The position numbers and the translations under genes are program-made. Shown piece after piece: positions 24,801 to 32,996 of a stretch of 64,000 nt of DNA (positions are counted from its first letter, which is position 1; each line of letters starts with the position of its first letter). The stretch is from contig NZ_LT907842.1 of assembly GCF_900215245.1 (NCBI RefSeq), positions 5,828,001 to 5,892,000 on the forward strand. Reading direction: 5' to 3'. The notes under the pieces are model-generated. The model did not search any database. It saw only the letters and a program-made list of their open reading frames with translations, and was not told the origin of the DNA. Source of the stretch: Pseudomonas fluorescens (GTDB lineage Bacteria; Pseudomonadota; Gammaproteobacteria; Pseudomonadales; Pseudomonadaceae).

Positions 24801-26753
24801 ATCGTTTTCGGCATCGCCGTGAACGATGTGCACGAACGCGTCCTGCAGGGTGTCGTTGAGCTGCTGGATATCCAGGTTCACGCCTTCGGCGGCGATGAAC
24901 GCAAAGTCATGGATCCAGAACTCGCGGCCATTGGCATGGCGCAGGCGGTACGGGAACTCACCCAGCACGCGCAGGCCGAGGTTTTCCAGGATCGGCAAGA
25001 CGTCCGACAACGCCAGCGGCGTATCGGCGTGGTAGAGCTTGCAATGCAGCTCGCGTTGGCCGGAGACCTGACCCAGCGGTTGGTAGAAGCTCATCACCAG
25101 CGGGTTGGCTTCGGTCAGGCTGTTCAGGTGCTGCATATCGACCACTGCCGAATGCGCAGCAAAACGCTCGCGGTAACCGGCGGGGAAGCCTTTCGGGAAA
25201 TCCGCCAGCACGTTGGTGCCTTGGGCTTCGCCGAAGCTTTCCACGACCAGGCTGGAGTAGTCGTCCTGCCAGCTGCGGCAGGCCTGCACCACTTCTTTTT
25301 CGAGTTGCAGCGGGTCAATGGCGATGCGGTTCTTCGGGTCAACCCGCAGAATCAGTTGCACACGGGCCAGCACGGATTCGGAGAAGAAGGTCCAGAACTC
25401 GCAGTCCGAGGCTTTCAGGCGATCCATCAGCACTTGCTGGATCTTCTGGCGCACTTCGGTGGAATAAATGTCACGTGGCACGTAGGCCAGGCAGTAGCAG
25501 AAACGACCGTAGGGGTCTTTGCGCAGGAACACGCGGATCTTGTTGCGTTCCTGGATCTGCACGATCGACATCACGGTGCTGAACAGCTCGTCGACCGGGG
25601 TCTGGAACAGGTCATCGCGCGGCAGCACTTCAACGACTTGCGCCAGTTCCTTGCCCAGGTGAGCCTTGGCCTGGAAGCCCGAACGGCGTTCGATTTCCGC
25701 AACCTTGCGGCGGATATAAGGAATCACCCGCACGCTTTCGCCGTACACCGAAGAGGTGTAGAGGCCCATGAAGCGGTGTTCCTTGATGACTTTGCCGTCG
25801 GCGCTGATCTCGCGGATCGACACATAGTCCGGATAAGCCGGGCGATGCACGCGGCTTGGGTGCGCGGCCTTGGCGAACGACAGCACAACCGGCTCGTTCA
25901 GGTAGGCCACGGCGTAGTCTTCGATACGCAGGTCTTCGGCGGTGAGGCCGGCACGCAGCAGCTTGGTCAGACCGAGGAAGGAATTGGCGTCATATTCGAT
26001 ATGACCGCCCTCCGCCCCGTCACGTACCACGAACTCTTCATAGCCGAGGAAGGTGAAGTGGTTGCCCACCAGCCATTCCAGGAAGCTTTTGATCTCGGCT
26101 TTTTCTTCGCCGTCGATGCTGAACTGGCTCGCATCAATGCCGGCCAGCAGGTCCTGGACCTTGGCTTTCATCGGCTCGAAATCGGCCACGGCCACGCGCA
26201 CTTCGCCCAGCACTTGCTCAAGCTCTTTGCTCAGCACGTTCAGTTCGGCGGCATTGGCGCAGCGGTCGATTTCCAGGTACATCAGCGATTCTTGCAGGAT
26301 GCCTTCGCCCTGGGTGCCCTTAGGCAGGATTTCCAGCAGCTCGCCCTTGTTGCCACGGCGCACGCTGAGAACGGTGGTCTGCAGGGTGTGGATGCTGTAG
26401 CCGCGACGGTTCAGCTCGGTACGGACCGAGTCCACCAGAAAGGGCAGGTCATGGTGCAGCACTTCGACGGCGGTATGGGTCGACTGCCAGCCATGACGTT
26501 CGTAATCGGGGTTGTAGACCCGCACTTGCGGTTGGGTGTGATCAAAGCGCTCAAGCAGGCGCCAGGCAGACAAGGTGCAACCAGCCAGGTCGGAAAGACG
26601 ACGTTGGGTCAGTTCGTCCAGGGAAATGATGCCGAAAAATTGTTCAGCGAACAGCGCCACTTGTGGCAGTGCCTGTTCACTGATGTGCTGCGCCAGTGCC
26701 GCTTGCAGTTGATGCTGGAAGTCGGCCTTGCTGGCTGCGGTGAAGAACGCCAT
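21885..26753 (-). CDS. gdhB: NAD-specific glutamate dehydrogenase, large (180-kDa) class
   Basis: The 1622-residue enzyme oxidatively deaminates L-glutamate to 2-oxoglutarate and ammonia with NAD. The length and order match the L-180 class of pseudomonads: a long regulatory N-terminus with ACT-like parts (residues 1-700), a catalytic core ([36 protein letters not shown], then the catalytic-Lys segment [12 protein letters not shown] near 880), and a Rossmann domain ([17 protein letters not shown]). A helical C-terminus follows. The ATG at 26753 has GGAG upstream. The motif AATAACAA on the same strand at 26774-26781 fits AANAANAA and may mark Crc control. Confidence 0.96.
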   Translation of the reverse strand: [1622 protein letters not shown]

Positions 26754-27244
26754 CTGTGGTACTCCGCTTGGGCTTGTTATTGATGGAAGCGTCGCGTGTT
26801 ATCCCCTTGCGGGGAGACCGTCAGCGCTGTTCGTCGATACGGCTGATAGCACCATAAACGAATCAGGGTGACAGGTGGGTGAAGCTGGACAAGACAATGA
26901 GGTCACATACAACGCCCATAAGATAGGCCGCATGCTGGGCGACGGTACGACGGGCAGGTCAGACTCCCGGCACAGGGCACATCCGTTGCGCAGCTTAACG
27001 AGTGTAGGAAGACGGCTGCTTGCGATGCTGCGACATATTCGGTCATCGGTACGCAGGCCTGGGGTTGCGACTTGAGCAACCCGTATTGTTGCGCAGAAAA
27101 ACCGGCTATTTTCAGGCCCGCGAGTACCGAAAATGACTGATACAGTCCGTCAGGTCACACCCTGGGTCTGACACAGAATGCAGCACAAAATTCGCCGCAA
27201 TGGCACAATTGCCCCGCTGCGCCCTCCCCCAAACAGGATTTCCC
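26754..27244. other. Divergent intergenic region with little visible content
   Basis: This 491-base gap separates gdhB from the next gene. Apart from the possible Crc motif at 26774-26781 (minus strand) I see no convincing promoter, hairpin or gene. An open frame at 26875-27075 has no ribosome-binding site and an Arg-rich, non-protein-like composition. Confidence 0.5.
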
Positions 27245-27598
27245 ATGCTGCAACTGAACACCGACGCGCTGATGGCCACCCCGTGCGACGACGAAGAAGA
27301 CAACATGGCCATGCTGTGCTGCCACGGTAAAAACGGCGAGATGTTCATGCTCACCCGTTACCCGGACGAAGATGAAGTCGAACTGACCTGGGATTACGAG
27401 CCGTCGACCCTGGACGGGCTGAAGGTCACGCTGAGCGACACGACGTTGCTGATTGAACTGGCGGCGGGCGATGCCGACGCGCTGGGCGGCGAGGATCAGT
27501 TGCAGATCATCCACAGCACCGCCGCGGCGGATTTGGCTGAAGTTGAGGAAACCTTGCAGAACATCCTCAAGGGCACGGGTACGTTCGCCCGAATCTAA
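27245..27598 (+). CDS. Small acidic pseudomonad protein, unknown function
   Basis: The 117-residue soluble protein (MLQLNTDALMATPCDDEEDNM...) is strongly acidic and has no signal or membrane segment. A C-H-G/M-F-M-L-T core is followed by YPDEDEVELTWDYEP. Start ATG 27245 is preferred because upstream in-frame starts lack a ribosome-binding site and give a Pro-rich extension. I do not recognise a characterised family. Confidence 0.6.
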   Translation: MLQLNTDALMATPCDDEEDNMAMLCCHGKNGEMFMLTRYPDEDEVELTWDYEPSTLDGLKVTLSDTTLLIELAAGDADALGGEDQLQIIHSTAAADLAEVEETLQNILKGTGTFARI

Positions 27599-27614
27599 GC
27601 TGCACCCACGATCA

Positions 27615-27640
27615 AATGTGGGAGGGGGCCCTCCCACATT
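27615..27640. terminator. Hairpin after the acidic protein gene
   Basis: AATGTGGGAGGG and CCCTCCCACATT form a 12-bp stem, probably a half-REP acting as the transcript end. Confidence 0.55.
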
Positions 27641-27790
27641 GAGCGTGTTCCCATACAAATTTCCTACAAGATTTGCCAAAAATACCCGTCACGCCGTTAG
27701 TCGCCACCCCCCTCGATGCATTAAAGTAGGCGCCCCAGGCCCGGCGTTTTTTCTCGACGCCCAGGCTCACCTCTCCAGGAACCGTCATCG

Positions 27791-28750
27791 ATGGAACATC
27801 GTGAAGCGCTGCTCGCGCTGCGAACCTTTCTTTCTACGCAGATTCTCGGCCAGGAAAAACTCATCGATCGCCTGCTGATCGCCCTGCTTGCCGACGGCCA
27901 TATGCTGGTCGAAGGCGCACCAGGCCTGGCCAAAACCAAAGCCATCAAAGAGTTGGCCGAAGGCATCGAGGCGCAGTTCCATCGCATCCAGTTCACCCCC
28001 GACCTGCTGCCTGCCGACATCACCGGCACCGAGATCTATCGCCCGGAAACCGGCAGCTTTGTGTTCCAGCAGGGGCCGATTTTCCACAACCTGGTGCTGG
28101 CCGACGAAATCAACCGGGCGCCGGCCAAGGTCCAGTCGGCATTGCTCGAAGCCATGGCCGAGCGTCAGGTCAGCGTCGGGCGCAGCACCTACGACTTGTC
28201 GCCGCTGTTTCTGGTGATGGCCACGCAAAACCCTATCGAGCAGGAAGGCACCTACCCCTTGCCCGAAGCCCAGCTCGACCGCTTCCTGATGCACGTCAAG
28301 ATCGGCTTCCCGGATGCAGCGGTAGAGCGCCGCATCCTGCAACAAGCCCGAGGCGAAGCGCTCAACGGTGAAACCAAGCCCGAACGCCGCGTCAGTCAGC
28401 AGGCGATTTTCGCCGCGCGCAAAGAAATCCTCGGCCTGTACATGGCCGATGCGGTGGAGGAATACCTGGTGCAACTGGTGATGGCCACGCGCACGCCGGC
28501 CAAGTTCGACCCGGAAATGGCCGAGTGGATCGCCTACGGCGCCAGCCCGCGCGGTTCTATCGCCCTGGACCGCTGCGCCCGCGCCCACGCCTGGCTGGCC
28601 GGCCGCGATTTCGTCAGCCCGGAAGATATCCAGGCCGTGCTGTTCGACGTGCTGCGCCACCGCATCATCTTGTCGTTCGAAGCCGAAGCGGCCGGCATTG
28701 ACCAGGACCGCGTGGTGCAACGCATTCTCGACGTCGTTGCCGTCGCTTGA
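27791..28750 (+). CDS. MoxR-family AAA+ ATPase
   Basis: The 319-residue MoxR ATPase has Walker A EGAPGLAKT (41-49), Walker B LVLADEIN (about 103-110), sensor 1 MATQNPIEQEG and an arginine finger/sensor 2 region (SPRGSIALDR). MoxR ATPases work with VWA proteins as chaperone-like machines that mature or insert metal centres or remodel envelope complexes. It is the first gene of a six-gene operon; the next gene starts 5 bases after its stop. The role of this particular MoxR clade in pseudomonads is linked to envelope stress tolerance in related bacteria; that is inference here. Confidence 0.93.
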   Translation: MEHREALLALRTFLSTQILGQEKLIDRLLIALLADGHMLVEGAPGLAKTKAIKELAEGIEAQFHRIQFTPDLLPADITGTEIYRPETGSFVFQQGPIFHNLVLADEINRAPAKVQSALLEAMAERQVSVGRSTYDLSPLFLVMATQNPIEQEGTYPLPEAQLDRFLMHVKIGFPDAAVERRILQQARGEALNGETKPERRVSQQAIFAARKEILGLYMADAVEEYLVQLVMATRTPAKFDPEMAEWIAYGASPRGSIALDRCARAHAWLAGRDFVSPEDIQAVLFDVLRHRIILSFEAEAAGIDQDRVVQRILDVVAVA

Positions 28751-28755
28751 AACCC

Positions 28756-29688
28756 ATGAACGCCAGCGATGGAATCCGCGTCACACTCAGCGAATTGATT
28801 GAGATGCGCCACCGTGTGCGCGAAGTGCAGTTGTTTTCCACGCCGAGCCAGCGCAGCCCTTTGATCGGCCTGCACCACTCCAAGTTACGTGGGCGTGGCG
28901 TGGATTTTGACCAGGTGCGCGTGTACCAGGCCGGGGACGATGTGCGCACCATAGACTGGCGTGTGACGGCGCGTACCCAGGAACCGCACACCAAACTGTT
29001 CCACGAAGAACGCGAGCGGCCGATTTTCATCATGGTCGAGCAAAGCTGCCGGCTGTTTTTCGGCTCTGGCCAGATGTTCAAGTCGGTACTGGCCGCGCAA
29101 GCCGCCAGCCTGATCGGCTGGGCAGCTCTGGGGCATAACGACCGCGTTGGTGGGCTGGTATTCGGCGACAGCGAACACTACGAAATCAAGCCCCGACGCA
29201 GCAAACAAAGCCTGTTGCAACTGCTTAACCGCCTGGTGCGGGTCAATCAGAGCCTCAACACCGAAAGCCGCCCCGAAGCCGACGCCCTCGGCATGGCCTT
29301 GCGGCGTGGTCGCGAAGTGTTGCGCCCGGGCAGCCTGGTGATTGTGATCTGCGATGAACGCGCGCTCACCGAAGGTGCCGAACAGCAGCTGAGCCTGCTG
29401 TCACGGCATTGCGACCTGTTGTTGCTGCCGATCTCCGACCCGCTGGACCACGCCCTGCCCGCTGCGGGGTTGTTGCGCTTTGCCGAGCGCGGCGCGCAGT
29501 TGGAGCTGGACACGCTTAACTTTGACTTACGCCAGGCTTACAAGGCCCAGGCCGAAGCGCGCATCGCCCGCTGGGAACTGCTCGCACAGAAGCTGCGGAT
29601 TCTATTGATGCCCTTGAGCACCCAGAGCGAAATGGTCGAGCAGCTGCGCGAATACCTCAACCCGCAACGCCCGGTTAAAAAGCAATGA
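28756..29688 (+). CDS. DUF58 protein of the MoxR operon
   Basis: The 310-residue DUF58 protein has the family signature GRGVDFDQVRVYQAGDDVRTIDWRVTARTQEPHTKLFHEERERP at about 50-92. A VWA-like half follows (IFIMVEQSCRLFFGSG, then LVIVICDERAL). The canonical MIDAS D-x-S-x-S reads E-Q-S-C-R here, so metal binding is doubtful. Start ATG 28756; a TTG at 28747 would overlap the MoxR stop. It overlaps the next gene by four bases (ATGA), showing translational coupling. Confidence 0.9.
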   Translation: MNASDGIRVTLSELIEMRHRVREVQLFSTPSQRSPLIGLHHSKLRGRGVDFDQVRVYQAGDDVRTIDWRVTARTQEPHTKLFHEERERPIFIMVEQSCRLFFGSGQMFKSVLAAQAASLIGWAALGHNDRVGGLVFGDSEHYEIKPRRSKQSLLQLLNRLVRVNQSLNTESRPEADALGMALRRGREVLRPGSLVIVICDERALTEGAEQQLSLLSRHCDLLLLPISDPLDHALPAAGLLRFAERGAQLELDTLNFDLRQAYKAQAEARIARWELLAQKLRILLMPLSTQSEMVEQLREYLNPQRPVKKQ

Positions 29689-30179
29689 GCAGCCTCGACC
29701 AACTGCAACCCCTGATCGCCCCTCCGGCCATTGGTTTCTGGCCTCCTGCGCCGGGCTGGTGGCTGTTGCTGCTGGTGATTCCGCTCTGCGCCTGGGGGCT
29801 GTGGTGGCTGCGCCGTTTCCTGCCTGCGCGCCGCCCGGTGGCGCGTGCCGAACAACCGCTGGACCCGCTGCGCATCACCGCCCTGGCAGAACTGGCGCTC
29901 ATGCCCAAACCCTACGACGGAGCCCCCGCCGGCGCCTGGCTGCAACAGCTCAACGGTTTGCTCAAGCGCCTGTGCCGCAACGACTACCCTTACAGCAAGA
30001 GCCACACCCTCAACGGCCGCAAATGGCTGGCGTTCCTCGACAACCGCTGCCCTGCTGCCGGCCTGACCCGCTGGATGGTGCTGGTGGAAGGCGCCTACAA
30101 ACCCGAATGCAAACTCGACGACAAGGCCATCGCCGGCCTGACCCAAGCCGTCGACACCTGGATTCGCAAACATGTTTGA
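29685..30179 (+). CDS. DUF4381 membrane protein
   Basis: The 164-residue protein has one membrane segment at about 24-44 (WWLLLLVIPLCAWGLWWLRRF) preceded by a conserved Pro-rich stretch (LIAPPAIGFWPPAPG), then a cytosolic helical domain with WL..LD. This is the standard third gene of the MoxR/DUF58/VWA operons. Overlaps: ATGA with DUF58 upstream and eight bases with the VWA gene downstream. Probably an anchor or adaptor of the complex. Confidence 0.85.
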   Translation: MSSLDQLQPLIAPPAIGFWPPAPGWWLLLLVIPLCAWGLWWLRRFLPARRPVARAEQPLDPLRITALAELALMPKPYDGAPAGAWLQQLNGLLKRLCRNDYPYSKSHTLNGRKWLAFLDNRCPAAGLTRWMVLVEGAYKPECKLDDKAIAGLTQAVDTWIRKHV

Positions 30180-31260
30180 GTTCGCCTGGCCGTGGATCTT
30201 TGCCCTGTTGCCATTGCCCTGGCTGATGCGGCTGATCCTGCCCGTGGCCGACAGCGGCGAGCCCGCCTTGAAAGTCAGCTACCTGGCCGACCTCGAAGGC
30301 CTGGCCCGCCGTCGCGCGCGCGTCAACCTGCCGGGCTGGCGCCAGCAAGCGCCCTTCGTGGTGCTGTGGCTGCTGCTGCTGAGCGCCGCCGCCCGCCCGG
30401 AATGGCTCGGCGAACCCCTGCCGATTGCCGCCAGCGGCCGCGACCTGCTGGTGGCGGTCGACGTGTCCGGCTCCATGGACTTCCCGGATATGCACTGGCA
30501 AGACGATGAGGTCAGCCGCTTGAGCCTGGTCCAACACCTGCTCGGCGACTTCCTGGAAAGCCGTGAAGGTGACCGCGTCGGCCTGATCCTGTTTGGCAGC
30601 CAGGCCTACCTGCAAGCGCCGCTGACCTTCGACCGGCGCACCGTGCGCGCCTGGCTGGACGAAGCGCGCATCGGCATCGCCGGCAAAAACACCGCCATTG
30701 GTGATGCGATTGGCCTGGCCTTGAAACGCCTGCGCCAGCGCCCGGCGCAAAGCCGCGTGCTGATCCTGGTCACCGATGGCGCCAACAACGCCGGGCAAAT
30801 CGACCCGTTGACCGCCGCGCGCCTGGCCGCTGAAGAAGGCGTGAAAATCTACCCCATCGGCATTGGCGCCGACCCCGAGCAAACCGGCTCCCTGGGCATT
30901 CTGGGCGTCAACCCGAGCCTGGACCTCGACGAACCCGCGCTGAAAGCGATTGCCGATGCGACCGGTGGCCGCTACTTCCGCGCCCGTGACGGCGACGAAC
31001 TGCAAAAAATCAAGGACACCCTCGACCAGCTAGAGCCCGTCGCCCAACAACCGACACAAGCCCGCCCGTCCCAGGCGCTTTACAGTGCACCCTTGGCCCT
31101 GGCCTTGATCCTGAGCCTGTTGCTGGTGGTCCAGGAACGCTGGCCCAACAACGCGCTGCAACGCTTTTTCAATAAACTCTCGACCAAGGGCATTTTCCTG
31201 CAACAGCACCCCGAATGGCGCCAACGCCTTAAACGCCTGCGTTTGCGGAGGCGTCGATGA
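30172..31260 (+). CDS. VWA-domain membrane protein (BatA-like)
   Basis: The 362-residue protein has N-terminal membrane segments (about 5-25 and 58-78), a VWA domain facing the periplasm (about 90-285) and a C-terminal membrane segment (about 303-322). The MIDAS is intact: DVSGSMDF at about 99, a Thr in GKNTAIGDAIG, and TDGANNAG. It should bind a divalent metal and a protein ligand. It overlaps the following gene by ATGA. In BatA-type systems this subunit pairs with the second VWA protein. Confidence 0.92.
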   Translation: MFEFAWPWIFALLPLPWLMRLILPVADSGEPALKVSYLADLEGLARRRARVNLPGWRQQAPFVVLWLLLLSAAARPEWLGEPLPIAASGRDLLVAVDVSGSMDFPDMHWQDDEVSRLSLVQHLLGDFLESREGDRVGLILFGSQAYLQAPLTFDRRTVRAWLDEARIGIAGKNTAIGDAIGLALKRLRQRPAQSRVLILVTDGANNAGQIDPLTAARLAAEEGVKIYPIGIGADPEQTGSLGILGVNPSLDLDEPALKAIADATGGRYFRARDGDELQKIKDTLDQLEPVAQQPTQARPSQALYSAPLALALILSLLLVVQERWPNNALQRFFNKLSTKGIFLQQHPEWRQRLKRLRLRRRR

Positions 31261-32996
31261 TCGACCTCTGGCCGCATTGGTTCCGCCCCTGGTGGCTATT
31301 GCTGCTGCCGCTGCTCGGCTGGCTGCTGTGGCAACTGTGGCACCGGCAAAAACGCGCCGGGCGTTGGCAGATGATCCTGCCACCGGCCTTTCATGCGGTG
31401 CTGCTCAGTGGTGGCAGCGGTCGCGAAAGCAAATCGCCGTGGGTGCTGCTGGGTGTCGGCTGGCTACTGGCTGTGCTGGCGTTGCTGGGGCCCAGCTGGC
31501 AACGGGTTGAACAGTCCAGCCAAAAACCCTCCGACCCGGTCGTGGTGTTGCTGGAATTGACCCCGGAAATGCTCGCCACCGACAGCCCGCCCAATCGCCT
31601 GGAGCAAGCGCGGCGCAAGCTGTATGACTTGCTGCAAGCCCGCGACAATGCGCCGACCGCAATCGTCGTGTATGCCGGCAGCGCCCACACCCTGGTGCCG
31701 CTGTCGGATGACCTGGCCACCAGCCGTAACCTGCTCGAAGCCTTGCGCCCTTCAATCATGCCCGAGCCCGGCCATCGCGCCGACCTGGCAGTGGCAAAGG
31801 CGCTGGGTTTGCTCAAGCAGGGCGGCCTCGGTCAGGGCCGCCTGCTGCTGGTGGGCTCATCGCTGTCGAAACAGGAACGCCAAGGCATTCGGCTGCAGTT
31901 GCAAGGTGCGCAGGCGCCGACGCTGTCGATCCTCGGCATCGGCAGCCGCGAAGGCACACCGGTGACACAGGAAAGCGGCGAGTTCCTCAAGGATGACCAA
32001 GGCGCGATTCTGGTGCCGCGCCTCGACAGCCCGACCCTCAAGGCCTTCGCCACTGAAATGGGCGGCCGTTACCGCGCCGCACGCCTGGACGACAAAGACC
32101 TGCGTCAACTCAACCTGCTCGACGGCCCGCAAACCCTGCGCAACGATGGCCAACTGCTGCACCTCGACGCCTGGGCCGACCAGGGTTACTGGCTGCTCCT
32201 GCCGCTGTTACTGCTCGCCGCCTGCGCCGGGCGCCGTGGCTGGCTGTTTTGCTTGCCTTTGCTGTTACTGGGGGCGCCGCAACCGAGTTACGCCTTTGAA
32301 CTTCAGGACCTGTGGCTGCGCCCCGACCAGCAGGGCCAGTACCTGCTCAAGCACAAGCGCCCCGCCGAAGCGGCCGAGCGCTTCGAGGACCCGCAATGGC
32401 AAGGCGTCGCGCTGTACGAGGCCGGTAACTATGCCGAGGCCATCAAGCGTTTTGCCCAAGGCAATGACGCCTACGCCCACTACAATCGGGGTAATGCCCT
32501 GGCCAAATCCGGCGAACTGGAAGCGGCCATCGACGCCTACGAACAGGCGCTGGAAGCCCAGCCTGACCTGCAACCGGCGCTGAAAAACAAAGCCTTGGTG
32601 GAAAGCCTGATGCAGCAACAGGCACAGCCCGAACCGACCAAGCCGGCAAAAAACGAAGATGACGAAACCACCCAACCCGGCCAAACTGCGCAACCGGGCA
32701 ACGCCGGGCAAAGTGCCACAGGTGGCGAGCAATCGCCCCAACACCAGGGTGAAACCGGCACCGGCGAGACCCCGCCGGGCACTGCACCCAAGGCCGGCGG
32801 CAACGACGTACCGGGCAGCGAGTTAGGGGATGAGCAAACCACCACCCCGCCCTTGCGCCCTGCCGATGCCAGCATCGACGGCGAGCACCGTCAGGCTCTG
32901 GAGCAATGGTTGCAGGAGATCCCGGACAACCCCGGCGAACTGCTGCGCCGCAAATTCTGGTACGAACAGCAACAACATCAGGACAAGACTCGATGA
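31257..32996 (+). CDS. VWA-TPR fusion protein (BatB/BatC-like) with degenerate MIDAS
   Basis: The 579-residue protein has two N-terminal membrane segments, a VWA-like domain (about 90-280), another membrane hairpin (about 303-345), TPR repeats (about 375-445; YNRGNALAKSGELEAAIDAYEQALEAQPDLQPALKNKA) and a low-complexity Gln/Glu/Gly/Thr-rich tail (450-545). The C-terminus is conserved-looking (WLQEIPDNPGELLRRKFWYEQQQ). Where BatA-like proteins have D-x-S-x-S, this one reads ELTPEML, so metal binding is probably lost. The arrangement fuses what are BatB and BatC in other bacteria. Confidence 0.9.
   Translation: MIDLWPHWFRPWWLLLLPLLGWLLWQLWHRQKRAGRWQMILPPAFHAVLLSGGSGRESKSPWVLLGVGWLLAVLALLGPSWQRVEQSSQKPSDPVVVLLELTPEMLATDSPPNRLEQARRKLYDLLQARDNAPTAIVVYAGSAHTLVPLSDDLATSRNLLEALRPSIMPEPGHRADLAVAKALGLLKQGGLGQGRLLLVGSSLSKQERQGIRLQLQGAQAPTLSILGIGSREGTPVTQESGEFLKDDQGAILVPRLDSPTLKAFATEMGGRYRAARLDDKDLRQLNLLDGPQTLRNDGQLLHLDAWADQGYWLLLPLLLLAACAGRRGWLFCLPLLLLGAPQPSYAFELQDLWLRPDQQGQYLLKHKRPAEAAERFEDPQWQGVALYEAGNYAEAIKRFAQGNDAYAHYNRGNALAKSGELEAAIDAYEQALEAQPDLQPALKNKALVESLMQQQAQPEPTKPAKNEDDETTQPGQTAQPGNAGQSATGGEQSPQHQGETGTGETPPGTAPKAGGNDVPGSELGDEQTTTPPLRPADASIDGEHRQALEQWLQEIPDNPGELLRRKFWYEQQQHQDKTR

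Noticed and set aside
24231..26783. 850-codon plus-strand open frame opposite gdhB (also 22026-24221)
   Set aside because: Mirror of gdhB codon bias; no start signal and no recognisable domain.
26875..27075. 66-codon open frame upstream of the acidic protein gene
   Set aside because: No ribosome-binding site, Arg-rich composition, no similarity recognised.
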